Below the pieces are notes generated by a model. That model did not search any database and was not told where the DNA came from. It saw only the letters and a program-made list of their open reading frames with translations. The position numbers and the translations under genes are program-made. Of a stretch of 64,000 nt of DNA, positions 57,084-64,000 are shown in pieces. Each line of letters starts with the position of its first letter. The stretch's first letter is position 1. The DNA is from Lachnocurva sp029100405 (lineage in GTDB: Bacteria; Bacillota; Clostridia; Lachnospirales; Lachnospiraceae), in the NCBI GenBank assembly GCA_046263755.1, contig JBJYZC010000014.1, positions 23,696 through 87,695 of the forward strand, in the 5' to 3' direction.

Positions 57084-59603
57084 TTATAGATCCTTATTAA
57101 AAGAGAAGTCTTCTCTTTCCAAGCTCAGATGCCGATTATAGCACGGATCACCTTTTTCAACAAGACTTCCCCACCTCTTGCGGAAAGTCAAAATCTCCTG
57201 CCGGAACCTTGCCTGTTTTTCTTCGGTATCCTCTGCTCCTCTGGATTTAGATTCATAATGATATAATTCAGCATATGGAGTAAAAACTATCCTATACCCC
57301 GCTTCTCCAACTTTCAAGCAAAAATCTACATCATTAAAAGCTACAGCCAATTCTTCAGTTAATCCATGTACCTGCTCATATGCCTGTTTTTTTACCAGTA
57401 AACATGCTGCCGTAACAGCACTATAATCTTGTACAACTACTGCTCTTGAAAAATATCCCTGATCCTTTCTAGGATAATATTTGAATGCATGACCAGCGAC
57501 ACCACCGATTCCGATAATTACACCAGCGTGCTGAATCGTGTCATCCGGATAATACAACTTGGCCCCAACAATTCCGACATCTCTTCTCATGCAAATATTC
57601 GTCATCTCTGACAGCCAATCAGGAGTAATTACTTCCGTATCATTATTTAACAGGAGATAAAATTGACCTTTCGCAAAGGAAATGCCATAATTATTAATCT
57701 TTGAATAATTAAAGGATCCTTTGTAATAAACGACTTTTATCCTTTCATCTTTATTTATTTTTTCATAGTATTCTTCGGTCTGTTTCTCTGTACTATTATT
57801 CTCCACAATAATAATTTCATAATTCGGATAAGAGGTTTTCCGCAATATTGATTTTATGCAACGGTCCAAATCATCTACATGATCCTTATTCGGAATAATT
57901 ATCGATACTAAGGGTTTTATGTTCCAATGATATCGAATACGATATCTCCCATAGTACTCCGTTTCTACAACAGTCCCTGGTATTCCCATACGGTCAAGGT
58001 GCGCTTGAACAGCACGTTTTCCAGCTTCAAAAGCATAGAGTTTGCTCTCTTGATTTCCAGCCGTCGATAATTCATAACTTCTCCAGTGATATAGAATTTG
58101 GGAGATATGCAATATTTGATTTGCATTTAATTTCTCTACGCATCGAAGTGTAAGATCATAATCCTGTGCTCCATTAAATGCAGGATCTAGCAATCCCACT
58201 TTATCAATGAGAGACTTTTTTACCAAACTGAGGTGCGAAACATAATTCATACTATTCAAAAGATCAGGATTATAGTCCGGTTTAAAATTTGGTTCAGACC
58301 GTCTCTTTCCAGTAGCATCTATTTTATCTTCATCGGAATAAATATACTGAATGCCAGGATTATCAAATATTGCTTTAGCCGCCAAATAAAACGCCTCCGG
58401 CGAAATAGTATCATCATGATCTATAAATACAATCCAATCTCCACTTGCCTTTTTAATTGCAGCATTCGTGTTTTCAGAAATACTACGATTCTCAGCTAGC
58501 AAAAAATATTTAATTCGCGAATCCTTTTTAGACAAAGCCTGCAAATAATCTGTGTTAGGTGATTTTTCATCACTACCTTTACCAGCATCCGCTAAAATTA
58601 GTTCCCACTTTGAATATGTTTGAGATGTTATGGAGTCAATTAGTGCCTTTAAATATTTTTTGGGCGTACGATATACTGCAACCACTATACTGAATAGTGG
58701 AATCTCATTACTTGCCTTATCTTCTTTTTTTAGAGCGTGTAGATACCATTCATGTTGGTCATTAAGTTCTTTCTGATCTGGTTCCGTTTTTTTTATCCAT
58801 GACTGATAGTCATCTTCGGGTTTCTTTTTAACAATATTTTTTATTTTTCCAGCCGCTTTTCTTAATGTCGCACGTTTCCCATTGTCTTTCAAAGATTCTT
58901 GGGTACGAACTATTGCTTTACGAACTCCACCAGCATTTTTCCATCTTATTGCAGCAACTGTCCTTCGGGTAATTTCATAATTCAAGCTACCGTCCGCTCC
59001 CTGGAAAGTAATTTTCCACGGCATGTCTTTCAAAAGAAGATTTGGCACTTTAATGTAAAAGCCCACATTTGGATCATCACTTACACGCTCTGGAAACTCA
59101 AGCAATACATCCTCCCGCCTTTTCCTCTCTATATTCACTTTTTGACCAGATTTAGTGCTTAACTGAATATCAACCTGGCATCTATCCAAAGCCCATCCTG
59201 TAATAACAGTGCTTCTATCTGGTTGAACAAATAATTGATCTATTGAATAACATAATCCTAGTATTTTTTTCTTAAAATAAAAATTTCTTTCTATTAATAG
59301 TTCAGAATTGTCTTCACAAGTCACAAATAATTTTATATTTAATTTGGTCTCATCTTCTTTAACATCAGGAAAGTAAACAAATCCAACAACTTTATTATCA
59401 TTTCCTTTCCCTCTAAAAATTCTTTTAAAAAGATTGTCCCCATTTGGAATCAATTTAATCAGAGCTGTATTCTTATTAACTTCGGCATGAAATGTAACAT
59501 TCGCCGGAGAAATTTTTTTTAATAAATATCCCCAGAATAATAATCGTGTAGGGTCTTCAATATCAATATGATATCCTTCAAGTTTAAAAAAATCTGATTC
59601 CAT
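57084..59603 (-). CDS. Two-domain GT2 glycosyltransferase (839 aa)
   Basis: The N-terminal 230 residues are beta-rich and unassigned, with VITGWALDRCQVDIQLST. A basic linker follows, then two GT2 domains. The first runs from about 305 (FSIVVAVYRTPKKYLKALI, DWIVFIDHDDTISPEAFYLA, YIYSDEDKI). The second runs from about 565 (VSIIIPNKDHVDDLDRCI, YEIIIVENNS, FYLLLNNDTEVITPDWLSEM, VAFNDVDFCLKVGEAGYRIVFTP). Such enzymes make repeating disaccharide chains for Wzm/Wzt export. It is the first gene of the AT-rich ABC block; the ribosome site is weak. Confidence 0.93.
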   Translation of the reverse strand: MESDFFKLEGYHIDIEDPTRLLFWGYLLKKISPANVTFHAEVNKNTALIKLIPNGDNLFKRIFRGKGNDNKVVGFVYFPDVKEDETKLNIKLFVTCEDNSELLIERNFYFKKKILGLCYSIDQLFVQPDRSTVITGWALDRCQVDIQLSTKSGQKVNIERKRREDVLLEFPERVSDDPNVGFYIKVPNLLLKDMPWKITFQGADGSLNYEITRRTVAAIRWKNAGGVRKAIVRTQESLKDNGKRATLRKAAGKIKNIVKKKPEDDYQSWIKKTEPDQKELNDQHEWYLHALKKEDKASNEIPLFSIVVAVYRTPKKYLKALIDSITSQTYSKWELILADAGKGSDEKSPNTDYLQALSKKDSRIKYFLLAENRSISENTNAAIKKASGDWIVFIDHDDTISPEAFYLAAKAIFDNPGIQYIYSDEDKIDATGKRRSEPNFKPDYNPDLLNSMNYVSHLSLVKKSLIDKVGLLDPAFNGAQDYDLTLRCVEKLNANQILHISQILYHWRSYELSTAGNQESKLYAFEAGKRAVQAHLDRMGIPGTVVETEYYGRYRIRYHWNIKPLVSIIIPNKDHVDDLDRCIKSILRKTSYPNYEIIIVENNSTEKQTEEYYEKINKDERIKVVYYKGSFNYSKINNYGISFAKGQFYLLLNNDTEVITPDWLSEMTNICMRRDVGIVGAKLYYPDDTIQHAGVIIGIGGVAGHAFKYYPRKDQGYFSRAVVVQDYSAVTAACLLVKKQAYEQVHGLTEELAVAFNDVDFCLKVGEAGYRIVFTPYAELYHYESKSRGAEDTEEKQARFRQEILTFRKRWGSLVEKGDPCYNRHLSLEREDFSFNKDL

Positions 59604-59736
59604 TTTTTTCTTGTATGATGATTTCAGAAGCTAAATCAACATTTTCCTTTCTTTTTGATTCTATGGTTCAATACATTCAGATACTGTGGGACTTTTGATT
59701 ATTTTCTGTAGCTTAGACTACTTTATATGAGTGTAT

Positions 59737-59751
59737 TGCCGCTACCTTTAT
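59737..59751. repeat. 15-bp direct repeat, right copy
   Basis: TGCCGCTACCTTTAT, identical to 52620-52634, located 122 bp before the IS110 transposase start. It could be part of an IS110 end or of its target. Confidence 0.75.
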
Positions 59752-59873
59752 CTGAATTGTTTATCAGCTGGATGTGCCGGAGATCTTCTCTTGAGTACTT
59801 ATTTCAAGCAAGTCTACGATGATAATCGCTGGTGGATGCCACAGTATCAGGGAACCGAAAGGAGGGTTTCACT
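59752..59873 (+). other. Upstream non-coding strip of the IS110 element (possible bridge-RNA remnant)
   Basis: About 120 bp without a gene between the 15-bp repeat and the transposase start. In IS110-group elements the left non-coding end yields the bridge RNA that pairs with target and donor. I did not derive a convincing fold here, so this is a positional suggestion only. Confidence 0.25.
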
Positions 59874-61026
59874 ATGTACTATGTAGCATCGATATTGCCA
59901 AACTCAATCACTTCGCTTCTGTTGTTTCTTCAGATGGCGAGGTACTCGTTAAGCCGTTCAAATTTACGAATGACAATGATGGCTTCTGTACGCTGCTCTC
60001 TGCACTCGCATCATACGATCGCGGCAGCCTCATCATTGGTCTTGAGTCAACGGCACACTATGCTGACAACCTGGTTGAATTCCTCGTGTCTACTAAATGC
60101 TACCAGGTCTGCGTTATCAACCCGATCCAGACTTCCACGATGCGTAAGAGCAACATCCGGAAGACAAAGACCGACAAGGTGGATACGTTAGTTATTGCCA
60201 AAACACTTATTACTCAGCCGCACAGATTTTTCTCGCAGGAAGATATTGACCTCATGAATCTAAAGAATCTTGGCCGTTTCCGGCAGAAGAACATCAATGA
60301 GCGTACTCGGTTAAAGGTTCAGCTCACAACTTATGTTGATCGGGTATTCCCCAAGCTACAGTATTTCTTCAAATCCGGACTGCATCAGAAGGCTGTCTAT
60401 GCTCTTCTGAAAGAGGCTCCCACATCGGAACTGATTGCTTCCATGCACTTGACTCATCTTGTGTATCTGCTCGAGGTCTCCTCCCACGGACACTTCCATA
60501 AATAGCAGGCCAAAGAATTAAGAATTCTGGCACAGTAGTCTGTCGGGTCCAGCGACAGAGCCCTATCCTTGCAAGTAACACAGTCTGTGGAGCAGATCGA
60601 GTTACTGGACAAGCAGATTAAGGATGTCGAATCTCAGATGACCGAAATCATGCTCGGACTCGACTCCGTCATTATGACCATCCCCGGCATTGGCTATGTC
60701 AATGGTGGGATGATTCTGGGCGAGATCGGCGATATTCATCGCTTTCAGAAGCCCTGTCAGCTGCTTGCTTTTGCCGGGCTGGATCCTTCCGTGTATCAGT
60801 CCGGAAATTTACCAGAATGTCTAAACGAGGCTCCCGGGTTCTCTGGTATGCGTTAATCAATGCAGCTCATAACGTTGTGAAAAACAATTCGACCTTTAAA
60901 GCTTATTATGACGCAAAAATGGCCGAAGGCCGTAATCATTACAGTGCCCTTGGGCATTGTGCCGGCAAGCTCGTCAGAGTCATCTTTAAGATGTTCACTG
61001 ACAATGTGGCATTTAATCTCGAGTAA
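59874..61026 (+). pseudogene. IS110 transposase, interrupted
   Basis: From ATG 59874 (AAAGGAGGG upstream) the DEDD domain reads YVASIDIAKLNHFASVVSSD, LIIGLESTAHYADNLVEFL and RKTKTDKVDTLVIA. In-frame TAG stops interrupt it at 60503-60505 and 60536-60538. The frame then continues through QVTQSVEQIELLDKQI and the Tnp20 domain, TIPGIGYVNGGMILGEIGDIHRFQKPCQLLAFAGLDPS. It is broken again near 60810, where bases of the region encoding the catalytic-Ser neighbourhood are lost, and resumes as MSKRGSRVLWYALINAAHNV. With two nonsense changes and a frameshift, no active enzyme is expected from this copy. Confidence 0.9.
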
Positions 61027-61069
61027 GTTCTAACCCGAGGTCATAGTAGACTTTGAAAAGCACCCTTAT

Positions 61070-61097
61070 GGGAGCTCTATTAGAGTTACCCTTTTTT
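61070..61097 (+). terminator. Terminator-like hairpin after the IS110 gene
   Basis: GGG-AG-CTCTA-T-TAGAG-TTA-CCC followed by TTTTTT, an interrupted 8-bp stem with a U-run on the plus strand, 44 nt past the transposase stop. Confidence 0.6.
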
Positions 61098-61331
61098 AGC
61101 CACAAGACAAAAAGATATTTTCTGCTAATTTATGCTTGACTTTTCATAGCTGGTCTCCTTTCTCATGTTTGTTGCTTTACTAGTCTTTAATTAATACATA
61201 ACCGTTTCTATGAATAAAGCAAAATCGTGTGAGATTCTATATTTCCTACTGAATCTCTCTATTTGTAACTACAACCAAATATTCCTCATCGTCAGACTTC
61301 AATAGGAGCTTTTCCTATATTCTCAACTATT
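61098..61331. other. AT-rich stretch without a recognised feature
   Basis: No gene, repeat or clear hairpin was found in this stretch; all frames carry stops. Confidence 0.6.
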
Positions 61332-61679
61332 CTACAATAAAGCATAGCGTGTATGCAATCTCTTCAATTCAAGAGACGTAGAGTCCCTCTTCCTTCTGTA
61401 TGGCGTAAACAAAGTTTGCCACACGTAAGAACATGTCATAGTTTCAACCAAGCAAATCCACAGTCTAGGGGGTTCTACATTGAGATCGCCACGTTCCAGA
61501 TAAACATTGATTACCGCAGTAATTTCCAGTTCACTACAAGTAGCCGATTTGACGGTCTGAGCAATTTTCACAAAATCATTGTCATAGTGTCTTGATAATA
61601 ATCTGGTCGTTGTATGGTCTATTATCAAGTTTGAAATTGAAGTTACATGATAGTAAGCATACTTCTCTGTAAGGATCAT
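61332..61679 (-). CDS. Doubtful ORF, unknown (115 codons)
   Basis: Reads MILTEKYAYYHVTSISNLII to KRLHTRYALL with no family resemblance and no good ribosome site. The middle (TTRLLSRHYDNDFVKIAQTV, ELEITAVINVYLERGDLN) looks protein-like. Together with the 62-residue frame to its right, which it overlaps by 98 nt, it could be one gene split by a frameshift. Kept at low confidence. Confidence 0.25.
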   Translation of the reverse strand: MILTEKYAYYHVTSISNLIIDHTTTRLLSRHYDNDFVKIAQTVKSATCSELEITAVINVYLERGDLNVEPPRLWICLVETMTCSYVWQTLFTPYRRKRDSTSLELKRLHTRYALL

Positions 61680-61767
61680 GACAACCAGAAGGCGTGCCTC
61701 CGACGGCGCCCAAAAATGAAATATTAAATTTCACTCTTGGTTGGGCATCTTGATTAATCCGTTTTTT
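61582..61767 (-). CDS. Possible small protein, unknown (61 aa), maybe 5' part of a broken gene
   Basis: MKKRINQDAQPRVKFNISFL, continuing GAVGGTPSGCHDPYREV. The ATG has a good AAAAGGAG site 8 nt upstream, and the gene is divergent from the 206-residue plus-strand gene across an AT-rich promoter-like strip. It has no recognisable family. Its last third overlaps the frame at 61332-61679, suggesting a frameshift. Confidence 0.35.
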   Translation of the reverse strand, partial: KKRINQDAQPRVKFNISFLGAVGGTPSGCHDPYREVCLLSCNFNFKLDNRPYNDQIIIKTL

Positions 61768-61834
61768 CATTGATTTGCTCCTTTTGTGCAACTATAATAT
61801 TGTTATAAATACTATTGATAGAAAGTGCGTCTAT

Positions 61835-62455
61835 ATGTCTAATTTGTCGAACCTATCCATTTATCGGACATCCATGAGAGAAGCAAACCGCCAGATGGAT
61901 GTTTTTCATTTCACTTATAACAATATATTTTGCCGTGTACTGATACATTCTTTTTCAAAACCTCAAAATAAGTATTTTCCATGCAGTCTCTTTTTTACAA
62001 ATCCAGACGACCACACAAATGATTTTGAATGTTTGGCAAATGCACAAAAATTAGATGTTTCTTATTCCCATATTGCAAAATTTTTCCATATTCGAGATGA
62101 CGGCCAGAACACTCCTCTTGGAACACTTTATCGTCATTTTTATGAGTCTCTGAATCGTGCAATTCCGAATCATGTACATATTCGACTGGAACCAGACGAC
62201 AGGCAGCTCATTCGAAACAAAATCAGGACAATTGATGACAACAAACCCAAGCAATACTTGTATGATGTAAGGACAACTGGCGGGCATCGAACAAATCTTG
62301 ATAATGATAAAGCAGCAGCTTTCTATCCAGACATCTACGTTCATTTTCAGAATGATACAGATTACAGCTTTTTCTTTACAGCAGATCCTTCCAAAGAGGT
62401 AACGTTGGACACTCTTCTCCAGAAGATCGAGCATCGGAATCATAGTTCCAGTTGA
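61835..62455 (+). CDS. Orphan gene, unknown function (206 aa)
   Basis: It starts MSNLSNLSIYRTSMREANRQ. The N-terminus MDVFHFTYNNIFCRVLIHSF is a beta-hairpin-like opening. The middle has SYSHIAKFFHIRDDGQNTPLGTLYRHFYESLNRAIPNHV and the end has PKQYLYDVRTTGGHRTNLDNDKAAAFYP. The layout faintly recalls DUF6037 proteins of Bacillota, which I cannot confirm. It stands alone between the dead IS110 copy and an IS66 element, a typical place for defence or toxin cargo. Only a weak GAAAG precedes the ATG. Confidence 0.6.
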   Translation: MSNLSNLSIYRTSMREANRQMDVFHFTYNNIFCRVLIHSFSKPQNKYFPCSLFFTNPDDHTNDFECLANAQKLDVSYSHIAKFFHIRDDGQNTPLGTLYRHFYESLNRAIPNHVHIRLEPDDRQLIRNKIRTIDDNKPKQYLYDVRTTGGHRTNLDNDKAAAFYPDIYVHFQNDTDYSFFFTADPSKEVTLDTLLQKIEHRNHSSS

Positions 62456-62689
62456 TGTCTTGTCCATATATATTGACTGTATTTGGATGCCGGAATGTTT
62501 TCCATACCAAAAAAATTTCCAGATGAGCGATCAAAAATCTCCTTGCTTCCGGTATTGTTATGCGAACAAGCGTAAGTCCTCAATCACCGGTACCTTTTCA
62601 GGGTACCATATTTCTGCGATGATATCTCTATTTATTGACGAGTTGCACGACTTGCAAAAGTTGTGCAATGCTATGAAGGAGGTATTCGC

Positions 62690-63088
62690 ATGTCCCGTAT
62701 CAATCAAGCTTTGCACCAGATGAAACTTCAGGACTGGGCCCTGAAAATCAAGGATCAGGCTTCCAGTGGTCTCCTCGTTTCCGAATGGTGTGCACAGAAT
62801 CATGTCACTCGTTATCAGTTCCATTACTGGAAACGCCTTGTCAAGGAAGCTGCTATAGAGCAGATGCTTCCGGAGATTGTTCCGCTCCCTCTTTCCACAC
62901 CTGACACAGATTCTTCGCACACCGGCTTTCCCTGTCGCGCAACTTCTGCAAGTAGTGCAGTATCCTCGTGTGATGAGCCTGCACATTCCTCCGTTTCCCT
63001 CAAAGTGAACGGCATCTCTCTGGAACTGGACCCTTCCACACCAACTGATTTCCTGATCAAGCTTATGAAGGCGGTGTCCCAATGCTGA
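62690..63088 (+). CDS. IS66 accessory protein TnpA
   Basis: 132 residues starting MSRINQALHQMKLQDWALKI behind AAGGAGG. The N-terminal helix-turn-helix-like part (WALKIKDQASSGLLVSEWCAQNHVTRYQFHYWKRLVKE) is the IS66 OrfA pattern, which resembles IS3-type DNA-binding domains. The C-terminal part, VSLKVNGISLELDPSTPTDFLIKLMKAV, is typical of clostridial versions. Its stop overlaps the tnpB start. Confidence 0.88.
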   Translation: MSRINQALHQMKLQDWALKIKDQASSGLLVSEWCAQNHVTRYQFHYWKRLVKEAAIEQMLPEIVPLPLSTPDTDSSHTGFPCRATSASSAVSSCDEPAHSSVSLKVNGISLELDPSTPTDFLIKLMKAVSQC

Positions 63089-63441
63089 AAGGATCTGATT
63101 ACTCCATCTATAACGGTGTTTACATCGTCTGCGGCTACACCGATCTCCGCTATGGGATTGACTCTCTGGCAGCCATCATCCAGAACCGGTATGAGATGAA
63201 CCTATTCATTCCGAATACCCTCTTTCTCTTCTGCGGAAGCTCCGCTTCCAAGATCAAAGGCCTGCTCTGGGAGGGAGATGGATTCCTGCTCCTTTACAAG
63301 CGGGTTGAGGCCGGTCATTTTACCTGGCCGAGAAACTCTTCTGAACTCCGGTCCCTCTCCCCGGAACAGTTCAAGTGGCTGATGAGTGGGTTCTCGATCG
63401 ACCCGGTGATCCACGAAGTCACACCTTCTCAAACCGCCTAA
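63082..63441 (+). CDS. IS66 Orf2 protein TnpB
   Basis: 119 residues with IYNGVYIVCGYTDLRYGIDSLAAIIQNRYEMNLFIPNTLFLFCGSSASKIKGLLWEGDGFLLLYKRVEAGHFTWP, the IS66 Orf2-like signature (TDLRxGxDSLA, F.FCxxxxxxIKxLxWExDGFxLxYKR). It assists transposition. It is coupled to tnpA by a 7-nt overlap and is full length. A long hairpin follows before tnpC. Confidence 0.95.
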   Translation: MLKGSDYSIYNGVYIVCGYTDLRYGIDSLAAIIQNRYEMNLFIPNTLFLFCGSSASKIKGLLWEGDGFLLLYKRVEAGHFTWPRNSSELRSLSPEQFKWLMSGFSIDPVIHEVTPSQTA

Positions 63442-63502
63442 TTCCAATGTTTTCTTGTGCAAAACAGAGATTTTTTTCTTCTCTTTTTGACTCCTTTCTT
63501 TG

Positions 63503-63579
63503 GATCCGGCACAGCTCCGGAAAGCCTGTTCCCGCTTGGGATCACAGCTTTCCGGGGCTCTGCTGGATCTTTTCTTTTT
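63503..63579 (+). terminator. Long inverted repeat with U-rich tail between tnpB and tnpC
   Basis: Arms 63503-63525 and 63547-63569 match at 20 of 23 positions (GATCCGGCACAGC and so on), with a 21-nt loop, followed by TTTTCTTTTT. It looks like a terminator or attenuator separating the accessory genes from the transposase. Confidence 0.65.
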
Positions 63580-63688
63580 GATTTCAGCCGATTCTTTTCC
63601 GGTCTGTACCGCCCCAGGACAAGCCTGCAGCTATAGGCAATATCACGAACCCGAAAGCTCCCTAGATTCGTACAGAATCCTTCCTTTT

Positions 63689-63697
63689 GCTATAATA
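63689..63697 (+). promoter_or_regulatory. Extended -10 promoter of tnpC
   Basis: TGC-TATAAT, 28 nt before the tnpC ATG, with only a weak -35 (TTCGTA at 63668). It would give tnpC its own transcript after the hairpin at 63503-63579. Confidence 0.5.
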
Positions 63698-63725
63698 AAT
63701 ACAGGTTTTAGAGAGGTTTTGTGGT

Positions 63726-64000
63726 ATGGCTGAGCTTACAAACGAACAACTGAATAGTCTTTCCAAAGAAGCTCTGATCATCCTCGTTTCTTCGCTTCAG
63801 GATCAGCTTTCTGTCATGCAGGAACAACTTTCCAAAGCGAATGCATCTCTTGCCGACAACAGCCGGCAGATCGAATTGCTCACCCAGCAGATCATGCTGA
63901 TGAACCAGCGGCATTTCGGCAGAAAGTCGGAGCAGTCCAATCAGATCGAAGGACAGCTTACTCTGTTTGACTCTTTCAACGAAGCAGAAGCTCTGGAGTC
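63726..64000 (+). CDS. IS66 transposase TnpC, N-terminal part (runs off window)
   Basis: 91 codons visible, starting MAELTNEQLNSLSKEALIIL. A leucine-zipper-like coiled coil (LQDQLSVMQEQLSKANASLADNSRQIELLTQQIMLM) is followed by NQRHFGRKSEQS and then a TLFDSFNEAE segment, the standard IS66 transposase N-terminus. The zinc-finger and DDE domains would follow beyond 64000. GAGAGG lies upstream of the ATG. Confidence 0.93.
   Translation, partial: MAELTNEQLNSLSKEALIILVSSLQDQLSVMQEQLSKANASLADNSRQIELLTQQIMLMNQRHFGRKSEQSNQIEGQLTLFDSFNEAEALE

Larger units (their letters stand above)
59737..61097 (+). mobile_element. IS110-family element, decayed (limits uncertain)
   Basis: It contains the broken transposase gene 59874-61026, about 120 bp of upstream non-coding DNA and a terminator-like hairpin after it. 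IS110 elements lack inverted repeats, so the ends are only approximate: the left is set at the 15-bp repeat and the right at the hairpin. The upstream non-coding strip is where IS110-group elements encode their bridge RNA. Confidence 0.6.
62572..64000 (+). mobile_element. IS66-family element, left part (continues beyond window)
   Basis: The three-gene IS66 order tnpA-tnpB-tnpC is present, with tnpC cut by the window edge. The left end is probably at 62572, where GTAAGTCCTC begins; IS66 ends typically open with GTAA. A GGTACC/GGTACC hairpin lies just inside. The right end and target duplication are outside the window. Confidence 0.8.

Noticed and set aside
60503..60538. TAG read-through or recoding, because both IS110 nonsense codons are TAG
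   Set aside because: TAG ends other normal genes here (for example the SGNH hydrolase at 23752), and the IS110 copy also has a frameshift; simple decay explains it.
61353..61595. Plus-strand frame of 80 codons
   Set aside because: No ribosome site or family resemblance, and antisense to the more protein-like minus-strand frame.

Overview
The window comes from a low-to-mid GC Gram-positive bacterium of the Bacillota, most likely a clostridium-type gut or oral organism (Lachnospiraceae or a relative). The evidence is the AGGAGG-type ribosome sites, the HicAB, DUF4314- and DUF1492-type phage genes usual in clostridial phages, and a Gram-positive capsule locus with CpsC, CpsD and LytR-CpsA-Psr proteins. 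No rRNA, tRNA or CRISPR array was seen. The species cannot be named from the sequence alone.

Region 1 (1-18.6 kb) is part of a tailed-phage genome, read mostly right to left. At its right end is a divergent lysogeny switch: a Cro-like protein on the minus strand, and a repressor plus a zinc-ribbon-bearing ImmA-type peptidase on the plus strand. Leftward lie DUF3846-like, metallo-beta-lactamase, DUF1351-like, family B DNA polymerase and primase-helicase genes, then a repeat-rich AT-rich stretch that could be the phage origin. After these come small regulators, an HNH nuclease, HicAB, a ParB-methyltransferase, and the packaging genes (small and large terminase, then the portal, which is cut by the window edge). 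No integrase is present.

Region 2 (18.9-22.04 kb) is a complete IS21-family element. It has istA, istB and a third gene, matching ends and a 5-bp target duplication (CGAGC). It sits in the non-coding stretch between the phage and the capsule locus.

Region 3 (22.3-44.6 kb, minus strand) is a Wzx/Wzy-type capsule or exopolysaccharide locus. It runs from CpsC (chain length) and CpsD (tyrosine kinase with a repeated Tyr tail), behind a recognisable promoter, through an Ig-like surface protein, an LCP ligase, a priming sugar transferase, glycosyltransferases, Wzy-like polymerase, WecB, WbsX-type transferase and an acetyltransferase. It then passes through an unexpected three-gene zinc-ribbon/unknown/ATPase-TOPRIM cassette, an SGNH hydrolase with 22 tandem ACCG repeats at its start (a likely on/off phase switch), and the flippase Wzx. 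A second LCP protein, a second SGNH protein and GtrA lie upstream of the CpsC promoter.

Region 4 (44.8-59.6 kb) holds more polysaccharide genes. They include a DUF4422 transferase, two GT2 enzymes, a second priming transferase and a 963-residue RgpF/HAD protein. An AT-rich block follows with a Wzm/Wzt ABC exporter, a tandem GT2 enzyme and a methyltransferase-like/kinase-like fusion. Thus both a Wzy-dependent and an ABC-transporter-dependent pathway are present.

Region 5 (59.7-64 kb) is mobile-element rich: a decayed IS110-family copy, an orphan gene of unknown function, and the start of an IS66-family element that runs off the window.
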